From NCBI GenBank assembly GCA_026214975.1, contig CM047806.1, positions 51,973,947 through 52,037,946 on the forward strand: a DNA stretch of 64,000 nt, read 5' to 3'. Positions 43,088 through 54,800 of the stretch are shown in pieces. The first letter of the stretch is position 1. Every line of letters begins with the position of its first letter. The position numbers and the translations under genes were made by a program. The notes beneath the pieces are model-generated. The model was given only the letters and a program-made list of their open reading frames with translations. It was not told the DNA's origin and searched no databases. The DNA comes from Gentiana macrophylla. Its lineage: Eukaryota > Streptophyta > Magnoliopsida > Gentianales > Gentianaceae.

Positions 43088-43560
43088 AAATGAAATGGAA
43101 TATGTTTATTTATTTTGTTTGTCTATGAAGAGTGTTTGATCCTGAACTTCTTTTGACGCCTTTGGTTGTCTTCTTTTGATATTTGAACTTCTTTTGATGT
43201 AATGAAACTCGAGGACATTCATTTTATATATGAGTAATGATCTGAGATCTGATGGTTTGTGCCACAACGGGTGACACAACGTTGATCATAATGAGTCTAA
43301 TTTGATCATGATGTAATCTATCATGATCAACGGTGCAAATCATCGTTGTGTCACTCGTTGTGGCACAACCGTTGTACTCGTATAATTACTCATATATAAT
43401 ATGTCCTCGGGTTTCATTCCATCAAAAGAAGTTCAAACATAACATCAAAAGAAGACAACCAAAGACGTCAAAAGAAGTTCAGGATCAAACACTCTTCATA
43501 GACAAACAAAATAAGTAAACATATTCCATTTCATTTAACATAAAATGAAAACCAGATCCT
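43085..43560. repeat. Inverted repeat of the coiled-coil 3' flank around a hairpin MITE
   Basis: 43085-43240 is the reverse complement of about 43400-43560. Shared landmarks are TTTGATCCTGAACTTCTTTT versus GAAGTTCAGGATCAAACAC. Between them sits a hairpin MITE (43259-43366) beginning GTGCCACAAC and ending GTTGTGGCAC, related to 10762-10906. Direct ATAATATGTCC-type sequence brackets the centre. Confidence 0.8.
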
Positions 43561-43568
43561 ATTAACCA

Positions 43569-44060
43569 CTAAATATAGTCAATATCATTAAGAAAAGCAA
43601 TAACGTTGGCCTTCATATCAGGATCAGTGACATCTTCAAAGAGCACTCTCCCGTTCCCGTTCCAGTTCCAATCCCTCTTCAAAACAGTCATTGCTTGCAT
43701 TTCGGCTTTCCTTGTCACCTTCACATCACCAAATTCTCTCAAACTCATATAAGCATTATCAATCACCACGGATCTCTATCTTATCGATTCACTCGATCAA
43801 CAATCTTCTTGATCTCAAAACCGTTGACGCTTCAACGACCAACGACCCCAGCAGCATCTCAGCCTGCAACAAATAAGGAGGATGTTCGGGTGCACTCAAC
43901 TTCATCATCATTTCTTCAGTCAGCAATTCAGGGTCTGGATCGGCCTGAATCACCTCCTCAGACCTCTGATGAAACCGATGCGACTTTCGAAACCTCCCTA
44001 GTATCACCTACTACTCTTGCGCGGATTCTCTCCACATCACTTATTTTGGGAAGTTATTGT
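43569..44060 (-). pseudogene. Coiled-coil protein copy B, frameshifted
   Basis: Two out-of-phase pieces match the intact 31.2-kb protein. 43789-44007 encodes RSEEVIQADPDPELLTEEMM and YLLQAEMLLGSL. 43569-43769 encodes VIDNAYMSLREFGDVKVTR and DWNWNGNGRVLFEDVTDPD. The helix between them is shortened, and a frameshift separates the halves. Confidence 0.8.
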
Positions 44061-44089
44061 GTGGTGAGGAAATTTGAGATGAAATGACG

Positions 44090-44880
44090 GGTGAAACAAT
44101 CGAGAACCACACCGTATGGAGAGACACACACAATAATTTCCCTTATCTTGACCCTCTTGGGAGAAACACCTTTCTTAGGAAGAAATTCATCCGGAAAAGA
44201 TGTAGATGTGAAAGAAGTATATTTGAGAATGAGATCTCAAAAGAAATCGGAAATGACGATTAGTTATATAGGTCGGATTTGCCGGATATTTTCTTTTGCG
44301 AAAACTTTTGGAGGGTAATTTAATTTCCTTGCGAAAATTTTGGAGGGAATTTCTTCTCTTTTACGGTTTTGGAGAGGATTTCAATCAAGGTTCACGATCC
44401 GCGTCAATCAATTCAATGGGAACTTGATGAGTCGATCCACCTACACGCCTTGCTTTTATCAAGTTATATCGGGAGTTACTCCACGTATCCCCTTTTTTCC
44501 GATCCGGCCTCCACCAACGCGAACCCCGCTTAGATTCAGGGATGCTACACTTTTTAGCCGTTGATTGATTGACGCGATCGTGAACCTTGATTGAAATCCT
44601 CTCCAAAACCGTAAAGAGAAGGAAATTCCTCCAAAATTTTCGCAAGGAAATTAAATTACCTCTCAAAAGTTTTACGCAAAGAAAATATCCTGCAAATCCG
44701 ACCTATATAACTAATCGTCATTTCCGATTTCCTTTGATCGCATTCTCAAATATACTTCTTTCACATCTACATCTTTTTCCGGATGAATTTCTTCCTAAGA
44801 AAGGTGTTTCTCCGTATGAGGGTCAAGATAAGGAAAATTATTGTGTGTGTCTCCATACGGTGTGGTTCTGATTGTTTCAC
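44090..44880. repeat. Large inverted repeat of the coiled-coil gene 5' region
   Basis: 44090-44410 (promoter and leader of copy B) is the reverse complement of about 44565-44880 (leader of copy C). The arms share AGAAACACCTTTCTTAGGAA, the TATA context and GGTTTTGGAGAGGATTTCAA. The 150-bp centre (44413-44560, AATGGGAACTTGATGAG...) is unique in the window. Confidence 0.85.
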
Positions 44881-45245
44881 CTGTCATTTCATCTCAAATT
44901 TCCTCACCACACAATAACTTCCCCAAAATAAGTGATGTGGAGAGAATCCGCCGCAAGAGTAGGCTGATACTAGGGAGGTTTCTGAAGCTGCATCAGCTTC
45001 ATCAGAGGTCTGAGGAGGTGATTCAGGCCGATCCAGACTCAATTCTTGATCAAGAAATGATGATGAAGTTGAGTGCACCCAACATCCTCCTTATTTGTTG
45101 CAAAGCTAAGATGTTTCTTTGGTCGTTGGTCGTTGAACGTCAACGGTTTTCGAGATCGATCAAGATTGTTGATCGAGTGAATCGATAAGATAGAGATCCG
45201 TGTCGATTGATAATGCTTATATGAGTTTGAGAGAATTTGGCGGTA
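44841..45245 (+). pseudogene. Coiled-coil protein copy C, inverted and truncated
   Basis: Plus-strand copy encoding VERIRRKSRLILGRFLKLHQ, QRSEEVIQADPD and LSAP before frame changes. It then gives VERQRFSRSIKIVD and, in another frame, DNAYMSLREFG. The end (NWNGRVVFGD) is lost. It is followed by half a hairpin MITE (45271-45331). Confidence 0.78.
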
Positions 45246-45333
45246 GTAGCAAGCTTGGGCCGAGACAATGGTTGTGCCACAACGGTGACACAACGTTGAT
45301 CATAATGAGTCTAATTTGATCATGATGTAATCT

Positions 45334-45680
45334 TTCCTTGTCACCTTCACATCACCAAATTCTCTCAAACTCATATAAGCATTATCAATCAGCTTCTGGA
45401 TCTCTATCTTATCGATTCACTCGATCAACAATCTTACTGATCTCTGAAAACCGCCGACGTTCAACGACCAACGACCCCAAGCGAAGATCTCACCGCAACA
45501 AATAAGGAGGATGTTCGGGTGCACTCAACTTCATCATCATTTCTTCAGTCAGCAATTCAGGGTCTGGATCGGCCTGAATCACCTCCTCAGCCCTCTGATG
45601 AAGCTGATGCAGCTTCAGGAACCTCCTTAGTATCAGCCTACCCTTGCGGCGGATTCTCTCCACATCACTTATTTTGGGGA
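45334..45680 (-). pseudogene. Coiled-coil protein copy D, C-terminally truncated
   Basis: Minus-strand copy with RIRRKGRLILRRFLKLHQ, QRAEEVIQADPDPELLTEEM and HPPYLL. After a frameshift it gives DNAYMSLREFGDVKVTR at the left end. The C-terminus is cut off where the hairpin-MITE half begins. Its 5' leader (45680-46110) is complete, with the TATA region near 45950. Confidence 0.78.
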
Positions 45681-46130
45681 AGTTATTGTGTGGTGAAGAA
45701 ATTTGATTTGAAATGACGGGTGAAACAATCAAAACCACACCGTTTAAATATATAATAAAATTGTGTGGTCTGTATGATGTGTGTGTCCGCACCGTATGGA
45801 GACAGACACCACACAATAATTTCCCTTATCTTGACCCTCTTACGGAGAAACACCTTTCTTAGGAAGAAATTCATCTGGAAAAGATGTAGATGTGAAAGAA
45901 GTATATTTGAGAATGAGATCTGAAAGGAAATCGGAAATGACGATTAGTTATATAGGTCGGATTTGCCGGGATATTTTCTTTTTGCGAAAACTTTTGGAGG
46001 GTAATTTAATTTCCTTGCGAAAATTTTGGAGGGAATTTCCTTCTCTTTTACGGTTTTGGAGAGGATTTCAATCAAGGTTCACGATCCGCGTCAATCAATC
46101 AACGGTTAGTTTTTAGGGATTTTTACCATT

Positions 46131-46888
46131 AAGATATCATTCCAAACGTGTTTATGGTTTATCCCTCCTTTTTTTTTAGCAGACAATTGTTTATCCTTTT
46201 GAGAAAATAAAATAATAATAAATATTGAAACAAAAAAAGAATAGGGATAAAATAATAATAAATATTGAAATAAACAATAAATAAATTAGTCAACTCTCCA
46301 TGCCCGATCCGAACCGAACTTCTTATTAGTCGGATCAATGTTCAGATGCCGAGGGTTTTAGCAAAAAATAAAATAAAAATTAAGTAGCCTTTAAAAATTC
46401 AGGACGCCTCATCAATGTTTAAAAATAGGTATGTCTTGAAAATGAATTTAAAGACAACGATAGATTTAATATGGTCTTTTAAAAACTCTTCAAAAATTCA
46501 TTGTTTATTTTTTACCTTGAGCTATTAGGGATGAAATTGTCCGGTTTGATCGGTTATTTCAGTTTATTAAATCAAATCATTTTATACCTATCAAAATTTC
46601 AAACTAAACTAAAACGATTTTTATGCTAAAACAAATGTTCGGTCTCCGGTTTGTTTGTCTTGATTTATGTTTTCACAATTTTTATATTAAAAATATAATT
46701 TTAACCAAAGTAGTTTATTTCAAGTGATGATGATGACTTTAAAATACATAAGAATGTCACCTGGTTCGATTCTCTTCTGCTTTCACAATTTTCATAGTAA
46801 TATGCATCAAAAGATTATATATATTATATTAATAAAAAGAAATTATCCACGGATTATACATATTAATGACAACAATTATGTACGGCAA
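46131..46888. repeat. Duplicate of 32050-32720, with SINE remnants
   Basis: Tracks the downstream flank of the first block, including the SINE 3'-half fragment (46288-46382) and GAGCTATTAGGGATGAAAT. It ends with a degenerate version of the second SINE, where box-B-like GGTTCGATTCTC is at 46763-46774. No gene. Confidence 0.8.
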
Positions 46889-47357
46889 TCTATATATAAC
46901 ATTTTTTTTTGAGAAATCCATATATATACCCATTTATAATACTTGGTTGGGAAACTCCAACCAAGGTGTCCACGTGTTTTTTTTTTGTTTTTTTGTTCGT
47001 TTCATCGCTACCAAAATGGAAAGAAAGTTTTTTTTTTTTTTTTTTGTGTGAAGGGTTTGAGTTAAATTGTTCTGTTTTAGAGGACTCAATTGTATTTTTA
47101 ATCTACACATTAGCTTTAATTTATTCTTAATCTTATTATGTGTGTTGTGCTTAAGATGTATCCGATTCCAATTTAATTACATTTGGAAAATGTCAAAGAA
47201 GCACTCCACGTGTTTTTTTTTTCTTTTTTTTACTGTTCATTAGGCGGCCCAGCCCAGAAAAAAGTTTTTCTTTAATTTTATTTTTATTTTTATGTATCCC
47301 CCATTTCATATCCAACGAGTGTGTACAAGCCGCGCGTTGTGCGGCCTTCCCATCTAG
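46889..47357 (+). mobile_element. Short non-autonomous Helitron candidate, 469 bp
   Basis: It begins TCTATATATAAC after an A. It ends with a hairpin (GCCGCGCGTTGTGCGGC) followed by CTTCCCATCTAG and then T. TC start, 3' hairpin, CTAG end and A/T flanks are the Helitron hallmarks. The left flank (ATGACAACAATTATGTAC) also occurs uninterrupted at 47544-47561, supporting the insertion boundary. No RepHel protein is encoded, so it would depend on another element. Confidence 0.7.
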
Positions 47358-49028
47358 TAATAACATAACAAGTGAAAAATATTAAATTATTATTATTATT
47401 ATGGATAAACACAATAAATTAATACAGTTATCCACAATAAATTATTATTATTATTATTATGGATAAACACAATAAATTGTTATTATTCAATAATTATTGT
47501 TTTACATAAATTAATACAGTTATCCACAGATTATGCATAGTAATGACAACAATTATGTACATCAAGTGAGAAATTAATTAAATAATACTCAGTAATTATT
47601 ATTGTTGATAGACACAATAATTATTGTTCAATTTATTTTTGAAAAAACACCGATAAGCAGAGCATTTACCAAGCGAGAAATCAATTAAATAATCATTGTT
47701 TCAAATTAGAAGTATTCGATGCGAGCAATGATTTATATCAAGTGAGAAATCAATTAAATAAAGAATCCAAAGCATCTGCGGAATATTATTGTTCATTTTT
47801 TTTATCTTTAATTGTTGTTGAACAAGCATCTACGGAAATTAAAACATGATAGAAATAATTTCTACTACATTCTAAGTATCTACGGATTTCTTTTTTTTGA
47901 CGAAAACGTAATATACTCACACTTACTTGCCCTAAAAAAAGCTCAAACCAAGGATCACTTGATCATCGGGCCTCAACTTTGACCACTTGACTAAAGCCTC
48001 AGAGGCATACACGGAAACATATTAATCATAACAAACTTTCTCTTTAAAAGATGACATCATACAAACACAAATTTTAATTTTCTACACATAATAAGAATCA
48101 AACCAGTTTGGATGGATCATCAAAAAGAGACTTTCCTACAACACATAGTTGTGGATATCATACAATTATGACTTCTACAGCACATAATTACATACATCAT
48201 ACAAGCACACTTTTTACACATAATTGCAGACAAATAGTTTGGATCGATCATCCAAAATTTACTTTCTGTTGCACATAATTATAATAAAATAATTAATTAA
48301 GTTTTTTATTAAAAAAAAAGGTAATAATGAGAGGTTTTTTTACAAATAAAACTTCCCATTATTCTGGAAAGTTGGCAGAAGGTTGAAAACTTTCTATAAA
48401 GGGCAATGGTAAGACACAAGACAATATCGCGATGTGTGGTGTGGTCAGAAAAAATTAATAACTCTATAGGTTACTAAGACCCCAAGTACAAAGGGACTTC
48501 GCCGAACACACATACTATCAGGACTAGCCCATGGCTGCTAATGTAGTATCACTAGAAGGTTGAAACCTAATGCTTCGTGGTGAGTAGCACCATACGTAGT
48601 GCCCTTGAATACTTGGTGTAACAAATATAAGCTAAGCTATAAACAAAGTGAGATTCTCATGACATGTTGATGTACATGAAGTGAACCCTAGAGTTTGACT
48701 CAAGAACATGAAGATAATCTTTAATAACAATATGTTCGCTTTCCTTTCATTTTACAACATGGTTGTTCAATAGCACCTATCTCTTTGCTAAATACTCAAT
48801 GTACTTATCCCTTTTCATGTTTTGTATGTTTTCCTTTCCGAGAGTGTACATGATGAACATGTGTTTGATGATAATGACGTCTAATATGCTATGCTATGCT
48901 TGCTATGAGTTATCATGCTTTCTTTGTTATGTTGAACTATGAAGCTTGTATCCTTATTTTGAGACATGTTGTCATTTTATTTGACCTTTGTTAAAACTTG
49001 TTGTAAGTCATCTTTCTTCTTTTTAGTT
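47358..49028. other. AT-rich non-coding DNA with short repeats
   Basis: No gene seen. (ATT)n runs and ATGGATAAACACAATAAATT occur twice (47401, 47458). TCAAGTGAGAAATTAATTAAA-like sequence recurs at 47563, 47668 and 47738. 48400-48700 is less AT-rich, but no reading frame or known domain could be identified. Confidence 0.4.
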
Positions 49029-50152
49029 TGTTGAAATTGAATTCATAAACAGAAATTTACAGAAAACTCGAAAGAAAGAATGAAGAAGATGAAGAACATT
49101 TCAAACTTTGAATGAGGCCGGAAAATTTTTATTCATTGCTTTCATGAGAATTGTTACAATTGTGTACTGTCAAACCGTAATTGAGCTTATATATTAGCTC
49201 TTCATCTAGTCCCTAATCAACCTTTTAGACGGCTATAACAACCTAAACTACTCCTAACAGAACTAACTGCTTGCCCCATGTAGGTGTTCGACGAAAGCTT
49301 GAATGAACTCTGTTTTCTATTTTTGCAAAACAGCTACTGATTCACCTTATAACTTCAACACCCCCTTCAAGTTGTAGTTAGGGGTAAGTACAACTTGCAA
49401 AACAGCTAATGGTTCACCTTATAACTTAGGAGCAAAGATATTTTGGGTAGGATATTTTGGCCATAATCTGTTAAAGGTAGCTTTTTCCACCGCTTTAGTT
49501 AGAATATCACCAGGTTATCTTATGTTCTTACTCATGATAGGACCAAGGTCTTTTCTTGATATTTTTCTTTGACAAAGTGGCAATCAATCTCAATATGTTT
49601 GGTTCTTTCATGGAAAACTGGATTATCCACAATATAAGTTGCACTTTTGTTGTCACAGAAAAGAGGCACTGGTTGTGTATGCTGAACTTGAAATTCAGAG
49701 AGGAGATAGATCAACCATGAATCTCACAAGATGTGAGAGCCATTGCCCTATATTCTGCCTCAGGACTGCTCCCACTAACGGTGGTCTGTTTCTTGCTTTT
49801 CCATGAAATCAAATAATTACCATGTTGAAATTGAATTCATAAACAGAAATTTGCAGAAAACTCGAAAGAAAGAACGAAAAAGATGAAGAACATTTCAAAC
49901 TATGAATGAGGCGGAAATTTATTATTCATTGCTTTCATGAGAATTGTTACAATTGTGTCACAAAACCGTAATTGAGCTTATATATTAGCTCTTCTAGTCC
50001 CTAACCAACCGCTTAGACGGTTATAACAACCTAAACTACTCCTAATGTAACTAAATCGCTTGCCCCATGTAGGTGTTCGACTTAAAAGTTTGAATGAACT
50101 CGCTTTCTATTTTTGCAAAACAACATCATCGATTCACCTTATGACTTCAACA
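49029..50152 (-). mobile_element. Miniature LTR element with RNase H remnant, copy 3 (complete)
   Basis: Two LTRs (49029-49360 and 49823-50152, both starting TGTTGAAATT and ending TTCAACA) enclose only 462 bp. TAGTT flanks it on both sides (49024-49028, 50153-50157). The interior has a minus-strand polypurine tract next to the left LTR and a copia RNase H fragment (49532-49800: CDNKSATYIVDNPVFHERTK). It lacks gag, protease, integrase and RT and has no clear primer binding site. Its junctions match those at 1-876, so this is an inherited deletion derivative. Confidence 0.88.
49532..49800 (-). pseudogene. Ty1/copia RNase H fragment, copy 3
   Basis: Encodes [15 protein letters not shown], a short frameshift, then IYLLSEFQVQHTQPVPLFC and NPVFHERTKHIEIDCHFVKE. 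It is better preserved at its C-terminal end than copy 1, because the HERTKHIEIDCH motif is in frame. It is still only the final portion of the domain, with the N-terminal part of RNase H removed at the LTR junction. Confidence 0.85.
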
Positions 50153-50544
50153 TAGTTGGATGACATTGAATCTTTTAGATCATTGTATGGTTTAACCCGA
50201 GTCTTTTAATTTCTGTCTTGCTTTATTTGATACGACGACGTAGGGGTAACGATAATGTTAGATGCATTTAACGTTATACGCTCCGAACGCTTTTTCCGAA
50301 TAAAAATTCAATATCCGAGTACGAGACATTACAATACCCACATTATATGATATGTTACTCCACTATTGTGGATCGTGATTGTAAATAGTTATAGTATTAT
50401 TCCTTTAATTTGTTAAAAAAAAACTAAGAAATAAAAGCCACGGACGAGCTAAACTTTTTATGTCAAACACGTACTTTACCGTAGGCGCTTTGAAATATGG
50501 CATCGATAAAACATCTACCGTTCATACTAGTACCAGTAGTTTTT
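50153..50544. repeat. Segmentally duplicated flank, copy 3 (left part)
   Basis: Matches 877-1268 and 27178-27570 and is interrupted within AGTAGTTTTTT by the LTR element. It resumes at 59608. Confidence 0.85.
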
Positions 50545-50876
50545 TGTCATGCCCCGAGGTTTAAAATTAGAAAGACGACTAGAGATGATGTCGGTGCCCG
50601 TTAGACATGAGTTGTTAGCCGTTAGTAATGTCATATGTGATGTCATTGCTTTATGTCTATTTTCTATTATTTGAGTATTTTATCTTATTGCTGAAGTAGT
50701 GAAGGGCTATATTAATGAGTTGTAAACATGGATATGTCATTATGATGATAATTAATGAAATATCTCCTAATTTCTCTTCTATTCTCTTCTCCTCGCTCTC
50801 TTCTACTTCTTCCCCAATTTCCCTTTCAATCTCCTTCTTCTGCATAATTTCTAGAATTTGTAGCTCGATCATAACA
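50545..50876 (+). repeat. 5' LTR of the non-autonomous element
   Basis: 332 bp. It differs from the 3' LTR (59272-59607) by scattered substitutions and in its last ~20 bases (AGCTCGATCATAACA versus ATGTCATCATGACA). Confidence 0.9.
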
Positions 50877-51003
50877 AGTGGTAGCAGAGCTAACGATTCT
50901 CGGCTTCTTCTTCTTCCTCGCTTCTAATCTTCATTTCTCCGGTTTTTTTTTTTCACATCTCTATTTTCTCGCCAATTAAAGAAAAGAAAAAAAAACAAAA
51001 AAA

Positions 51004-52808
51004 ATGAAAGAACAGAATCGATTTAAGCTAGAAATTAGTGAAGAAACCCGATATGAGGATAGGAAATTTCAAAATCCTGTGCCGAGATCAATGAGGAATT
51101 GTATGGTTTTATGGTTTGAGTTTAAAGAAGAAGTTGCCCAGCCAGAGCTCAAAGACAATGAAGAAATGGCCGATATCCGTTCTAAATTGAACAGAATAAT
51201 GGATTTGCTTTTGCAAGATATGAAGAAAAGTGAGGATTAGAACCTCTAGATCCGATTGGGGCTCCATTGGATCAAGTGACTTCTAACCTGGATGGACCAA
51301 CGCTCAAGTATTCAAAGATCGCCTATAGTTTTGGGAAACCCGGTTGATGAAATGTTGGGGATTAATAAGGCACTCGATTTAGATGAAGATTGTGTCGATG
51401 AATCGCCATGATGCGATGCGTAATCGGGATTGATACCACAAAGAGCGGTGGAACCCAGTTGACGACAAAATGTTGAAGGACACTAAATTGATCGACTCAG
51501 AAGAATTTAAGGGCAATGATTCTGCAATTAAAATCGTTGAAGCTGGCAATCATTTCACTAAATTGTTGCTGCCAAAATCAGTTGGGACGGATGAAGGGAT
51601 TGGGCAAAATGAAGGAAATCATGGCAATGAAATTGATGGAGAGTTTGCTCAGGTAATCAAAACCTCTTTTTCAGATGCTCTGCTTACTCATATATATTTC
51701 CAGAACAACCAAACATGGATTATAACGAAGTATGGACTTATTTCGCCTAATTTACATTCAAGTAGAGAACTTGACGATCTAGCCTTTGTAGAGTTTAAGA
51801 ATGCCGCTTCTACCGATGTTGATGTACGGTTTTATTTCGATCCGGTGGAATATATGTAACATGTTTTAGTAGAGGAGCTTCCACCCATTGATTAGCAAAG
51901 CTCCGGGATTTGTGTTAATGGCATGAAAAAAATTGTTCCGCCACTTAGGCATGCCCTTTCATTATGGCTTGTGATAAAATTGTCTTGTTGGGTCCAATTA
52001 TTCTTATTTATTCAAAGAATGGTGTTCACACTATATTGGTTGTGAGAGTTGATAGTGGTACACATGAAGATGACTTTACTAAAGTTGATTCAAAAGCCAT
52101 GTTTGAGGGAGTTAATTTTAAGTTGACAATGGAGTGTATCCTTGCATATTTAGCCCACTCTGAGTTAGTTTTATCGTATCCTATTGAGGTCTTGTTTATT
52201 AAAGACAAAGTGATTTGCATTCTTACCGCGTATATTACGGGATCCTTGAAGAATGAGTACTTTGATATGTTCAGCAGAGCTTCCAAGGAAATGGTGCCAT
52301 TGCTTAGAATGTTGTTTTCTACACATTGGGTGAAGTTTGCTCAGCTGACAAGTTGGAGTTCGGAGTCCTCAAAACTGATGGCATGGAGTAGTGTTCTTAG
52401 CTTCATCCATAATTCTATTAAAATTAGATTGAAGCGAGATAGGTTACTATGTAAATGATTGCTTGGTGAGTAATTGGCACAACTGTTACATTCCACGGAG
52501 TCTTTCTGTGATGCTAAAAGTTTAATGCATGATACCGTAGCAATTCCTACTCAATGCATTTATGGGGTTTGGTGCTTAGATCATTTTATGTTGTTCTTGA
52601 TGGTCATGGAGTCTCAAACGCATATGAGAAGAACAATGTTGCCTCTATGTATCCTCGATGATGACATTTTACAAAAGGTTCTATCTCTCATGAGGTACCT
52701 TTTAAGGGAAGAAGTGTCCTCATTTGAGAACCGCCTTACAGTTGATCAAGCCTTGAAAATCAATTTAATGTCGATGCATTCTCATGAGGCAACAACTCTT
52801 ATGATGGG
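51004..52808 (+). pseudogene. Degenerate frames in the outer LTR element (5' part)
   Basis: Successive open frames are 51004-51240 (starts MKEQNRFKLEISEETRYEDR and ends in an acidic helix with ADIRSKLNRIMDLLLQDMKK), 51470-51859 and 51964-52458 (TAYITGSLKNEYFDMFSRAS, SKEMVPLLRMLFSTHW). 52474-52808 then runs up to the copia insertion. None matches a capsid, protease or polymerase. At 52584-52610 another frame reads FYVVLDGHG, resembling the metal-binding motif of PP2C phosphatases. That is suggestive only. The first frame sits where gag would start, about 110 bases after the primer binding site. Confidence 0.4.
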
Positions 52809-53199
52809 TGTAAAATAAGAAAGAATGAGAAAAGTATTCTTATTATTTAGAATAGAAAGCTCATTACAAACTAGGGGCCATCTTACTTCTATTTATAGAA
52901 GAGATGCCCAACGGCTATAAAGGCAAAAGGTAAAGGTGAAAACACTGCTCCAACGGTTAGTTGACATGGTGTTTCTTCCGCTAAAAGACAAGTGGAAAAA
53001 CAGTGATAATTAGCCACTAATTTATAAGATTATTAGGCTAATTCAAGGTTAAAAATACAATCAATGATAACAAATTAAAGCTTATTCTATCGATGACTTA
53101 GGAAGGAGTCGATGAGACTAGAACCCTCACTGAGGTGACCTCGCCGATGTACCTCATTGAGGTGTTCTAACACTCTCCTCAAGCCGGTGAATGGATATC

Positions 53200-54800
53200 A
53201 ATCATTCCCACTTTGCTAAGGAGATAATCAAAGGATTTCTTAGGCGCACTTTTAGTAAGGACATCAAGAACTTGATTTTGAGAGTTGATAAACTTGAGCT
53301 TGATAAGGCCACACCCAACTTTTCTTTGATAAAGTGTCTGCCAACCTCAACGTGCTTTGTTCTCACATGTTGAACAGGGGTTGTGGGAAATGTCAATGGC
53401 CGATTGATTATCACAATGTAGAATCATAGGTGCCATTCTCTGAATTCTTAGATCATCCAGAATGATTTTTAGCCATAGAAGTTCACAGACACCCACTGCC
53501 AAGGCTCTAAATTCAGCTTCAGCACTTGATCTGACACAACCCCTGTTTTTTACTCCTCCATACTACAGATTTCCAAAAATAAACACACAATGACCAGAGG
53601 TAGACTTTCATCATCAATGCAAACAAGATAGTCGAATCAAGCAGTAGGCCTCTAGCAGCTTACGATCATCCTTTTTGAATAAGACCCTTTTCCGGAGATG
53701 CCTTTTCGTAGTAGTACACAATTCTTTCAAAGAAGATTTTGATGGCACCTCTTGGTTCAGGTATATATCTGCTCACAATGTTCACAAAGAAAGGCAATAT
53801 CAGTCTTGTGTGAGACAGATATATGAGTCTCGCTACTAGTCTTTGATAGGCATTCTTGTCCACATCTTCATCTTGAGGTGCTAGGTTGATCCTATGAGTG
53901 AACTCAATGGAGTCTTCATACAGTTTGCACCCCATTTTGCCACAGTCTTTTAGAAGATCTATAATATACTTCAGCTGGGAAATAAAGATTCCTTGCTGAT
54001 AGTACATAACCTCAATGCCAAGGAAGTACTTTAATTTTCCAAGTTCTTTGATGTCAAATTCATTACTCGTAAATTGTTTTAGAGTAGTATTGCCTTCTAT
54101 ATCATCACCAAAGATGATTATATCATCAACATAAACTAAGAGAATGATCTCTTTCCATGTAAATTGAATTTCATAAATAAGGTATGATCTCCTTGGCTTT
54201 GTTTATAGCCAATACTTATCATAGCTTTTGTGAATCTCCCAAACCAAGGCCCTAGGGACTGCTTTAAGACCATACAGAGCTTTCTTTAATCAGATATTTT
54301 TCCTTTTTCCACTTGGAAACCAGAGGTATATCCATAAAATGGTTTCCTCAAGGTCCCTTTGTAGAAAGGCATTTTTACATCATATTGATGTAATTTCCAA
54401 ATAAGGTTAGCAAACACCATGGATAGAAGTATTTTGACAAGGTGTTCATCTTTGCCACAAAGGGCAAAGGTGTCAAAATAGTCAATTCCATGGGTTTGGG
54501 TATACCCTTGGCAACTAACCTCGCTTTATATCTTTCAATGGTGCCATCGACTTGTACTTGATGGTAAAGACCCATCTACAACCAACAGCTTTAGCCCTTT
54601 GTGGAAGCTCAACAAGCTCCCATGTTTTATTTTTCTCAAGAGTATTCATTTCTTCCTTCATAGCCTGCACTCCAATTTTCATCTCCTACGGCATCCGAGA
54701 ACCTTTTGGGCACGAACTATTCGTAAGATTCTTCATGAACTTTTTTGTTTGCTAGAAATCCTGCCATAAGACAGAAATTCTTCATAGGTGCAGGTGCAAA
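53200..54800 (-). pseudogene. pol: copia RT and RNase H remnant (nested element)
   Basis: RT part: DGTIERYKARLVAKG (about 54500-54550) and VYVDDIIIFGDD (about 54110-54150), with the YVDD catalytic box intact. These are followed by MYYQQGIFISQLKYIIDLLK, MGCKLYEDSIEF and YQRLVARLIYLSHTR (53700-54000). RNase H part: sequence around 53400-53540 with the order of SAEAEFRALA- and CDNQSA-type motifs in broken frames, and VRTKHVEVGRHFIKEKL at 53320-53370. Several frameshifts prevent translation as one protein. Confidence 0.85.

Larger units (their letters stand above)
40908..43570. repeat. Segmental duplicate of 28001-31165
   Basis: Starts at AAACGGAAAATTCTTGTACACCG and follows the first block closely. 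It lacks 28882-29457, which contains the RGRPP exon, and lacks other smaller parts near 29600-29850. It carries its own copy of the intronic MITE (41053-41252, CCGAAAGGG on both sides). Confidence 0.9.

Noticed and set aside
48400..48700. Possible unique gene in a less AT-rich patch
   Set aside because: No frame longer than about 60 codons, no splice-bounded exon and no recognised motif.
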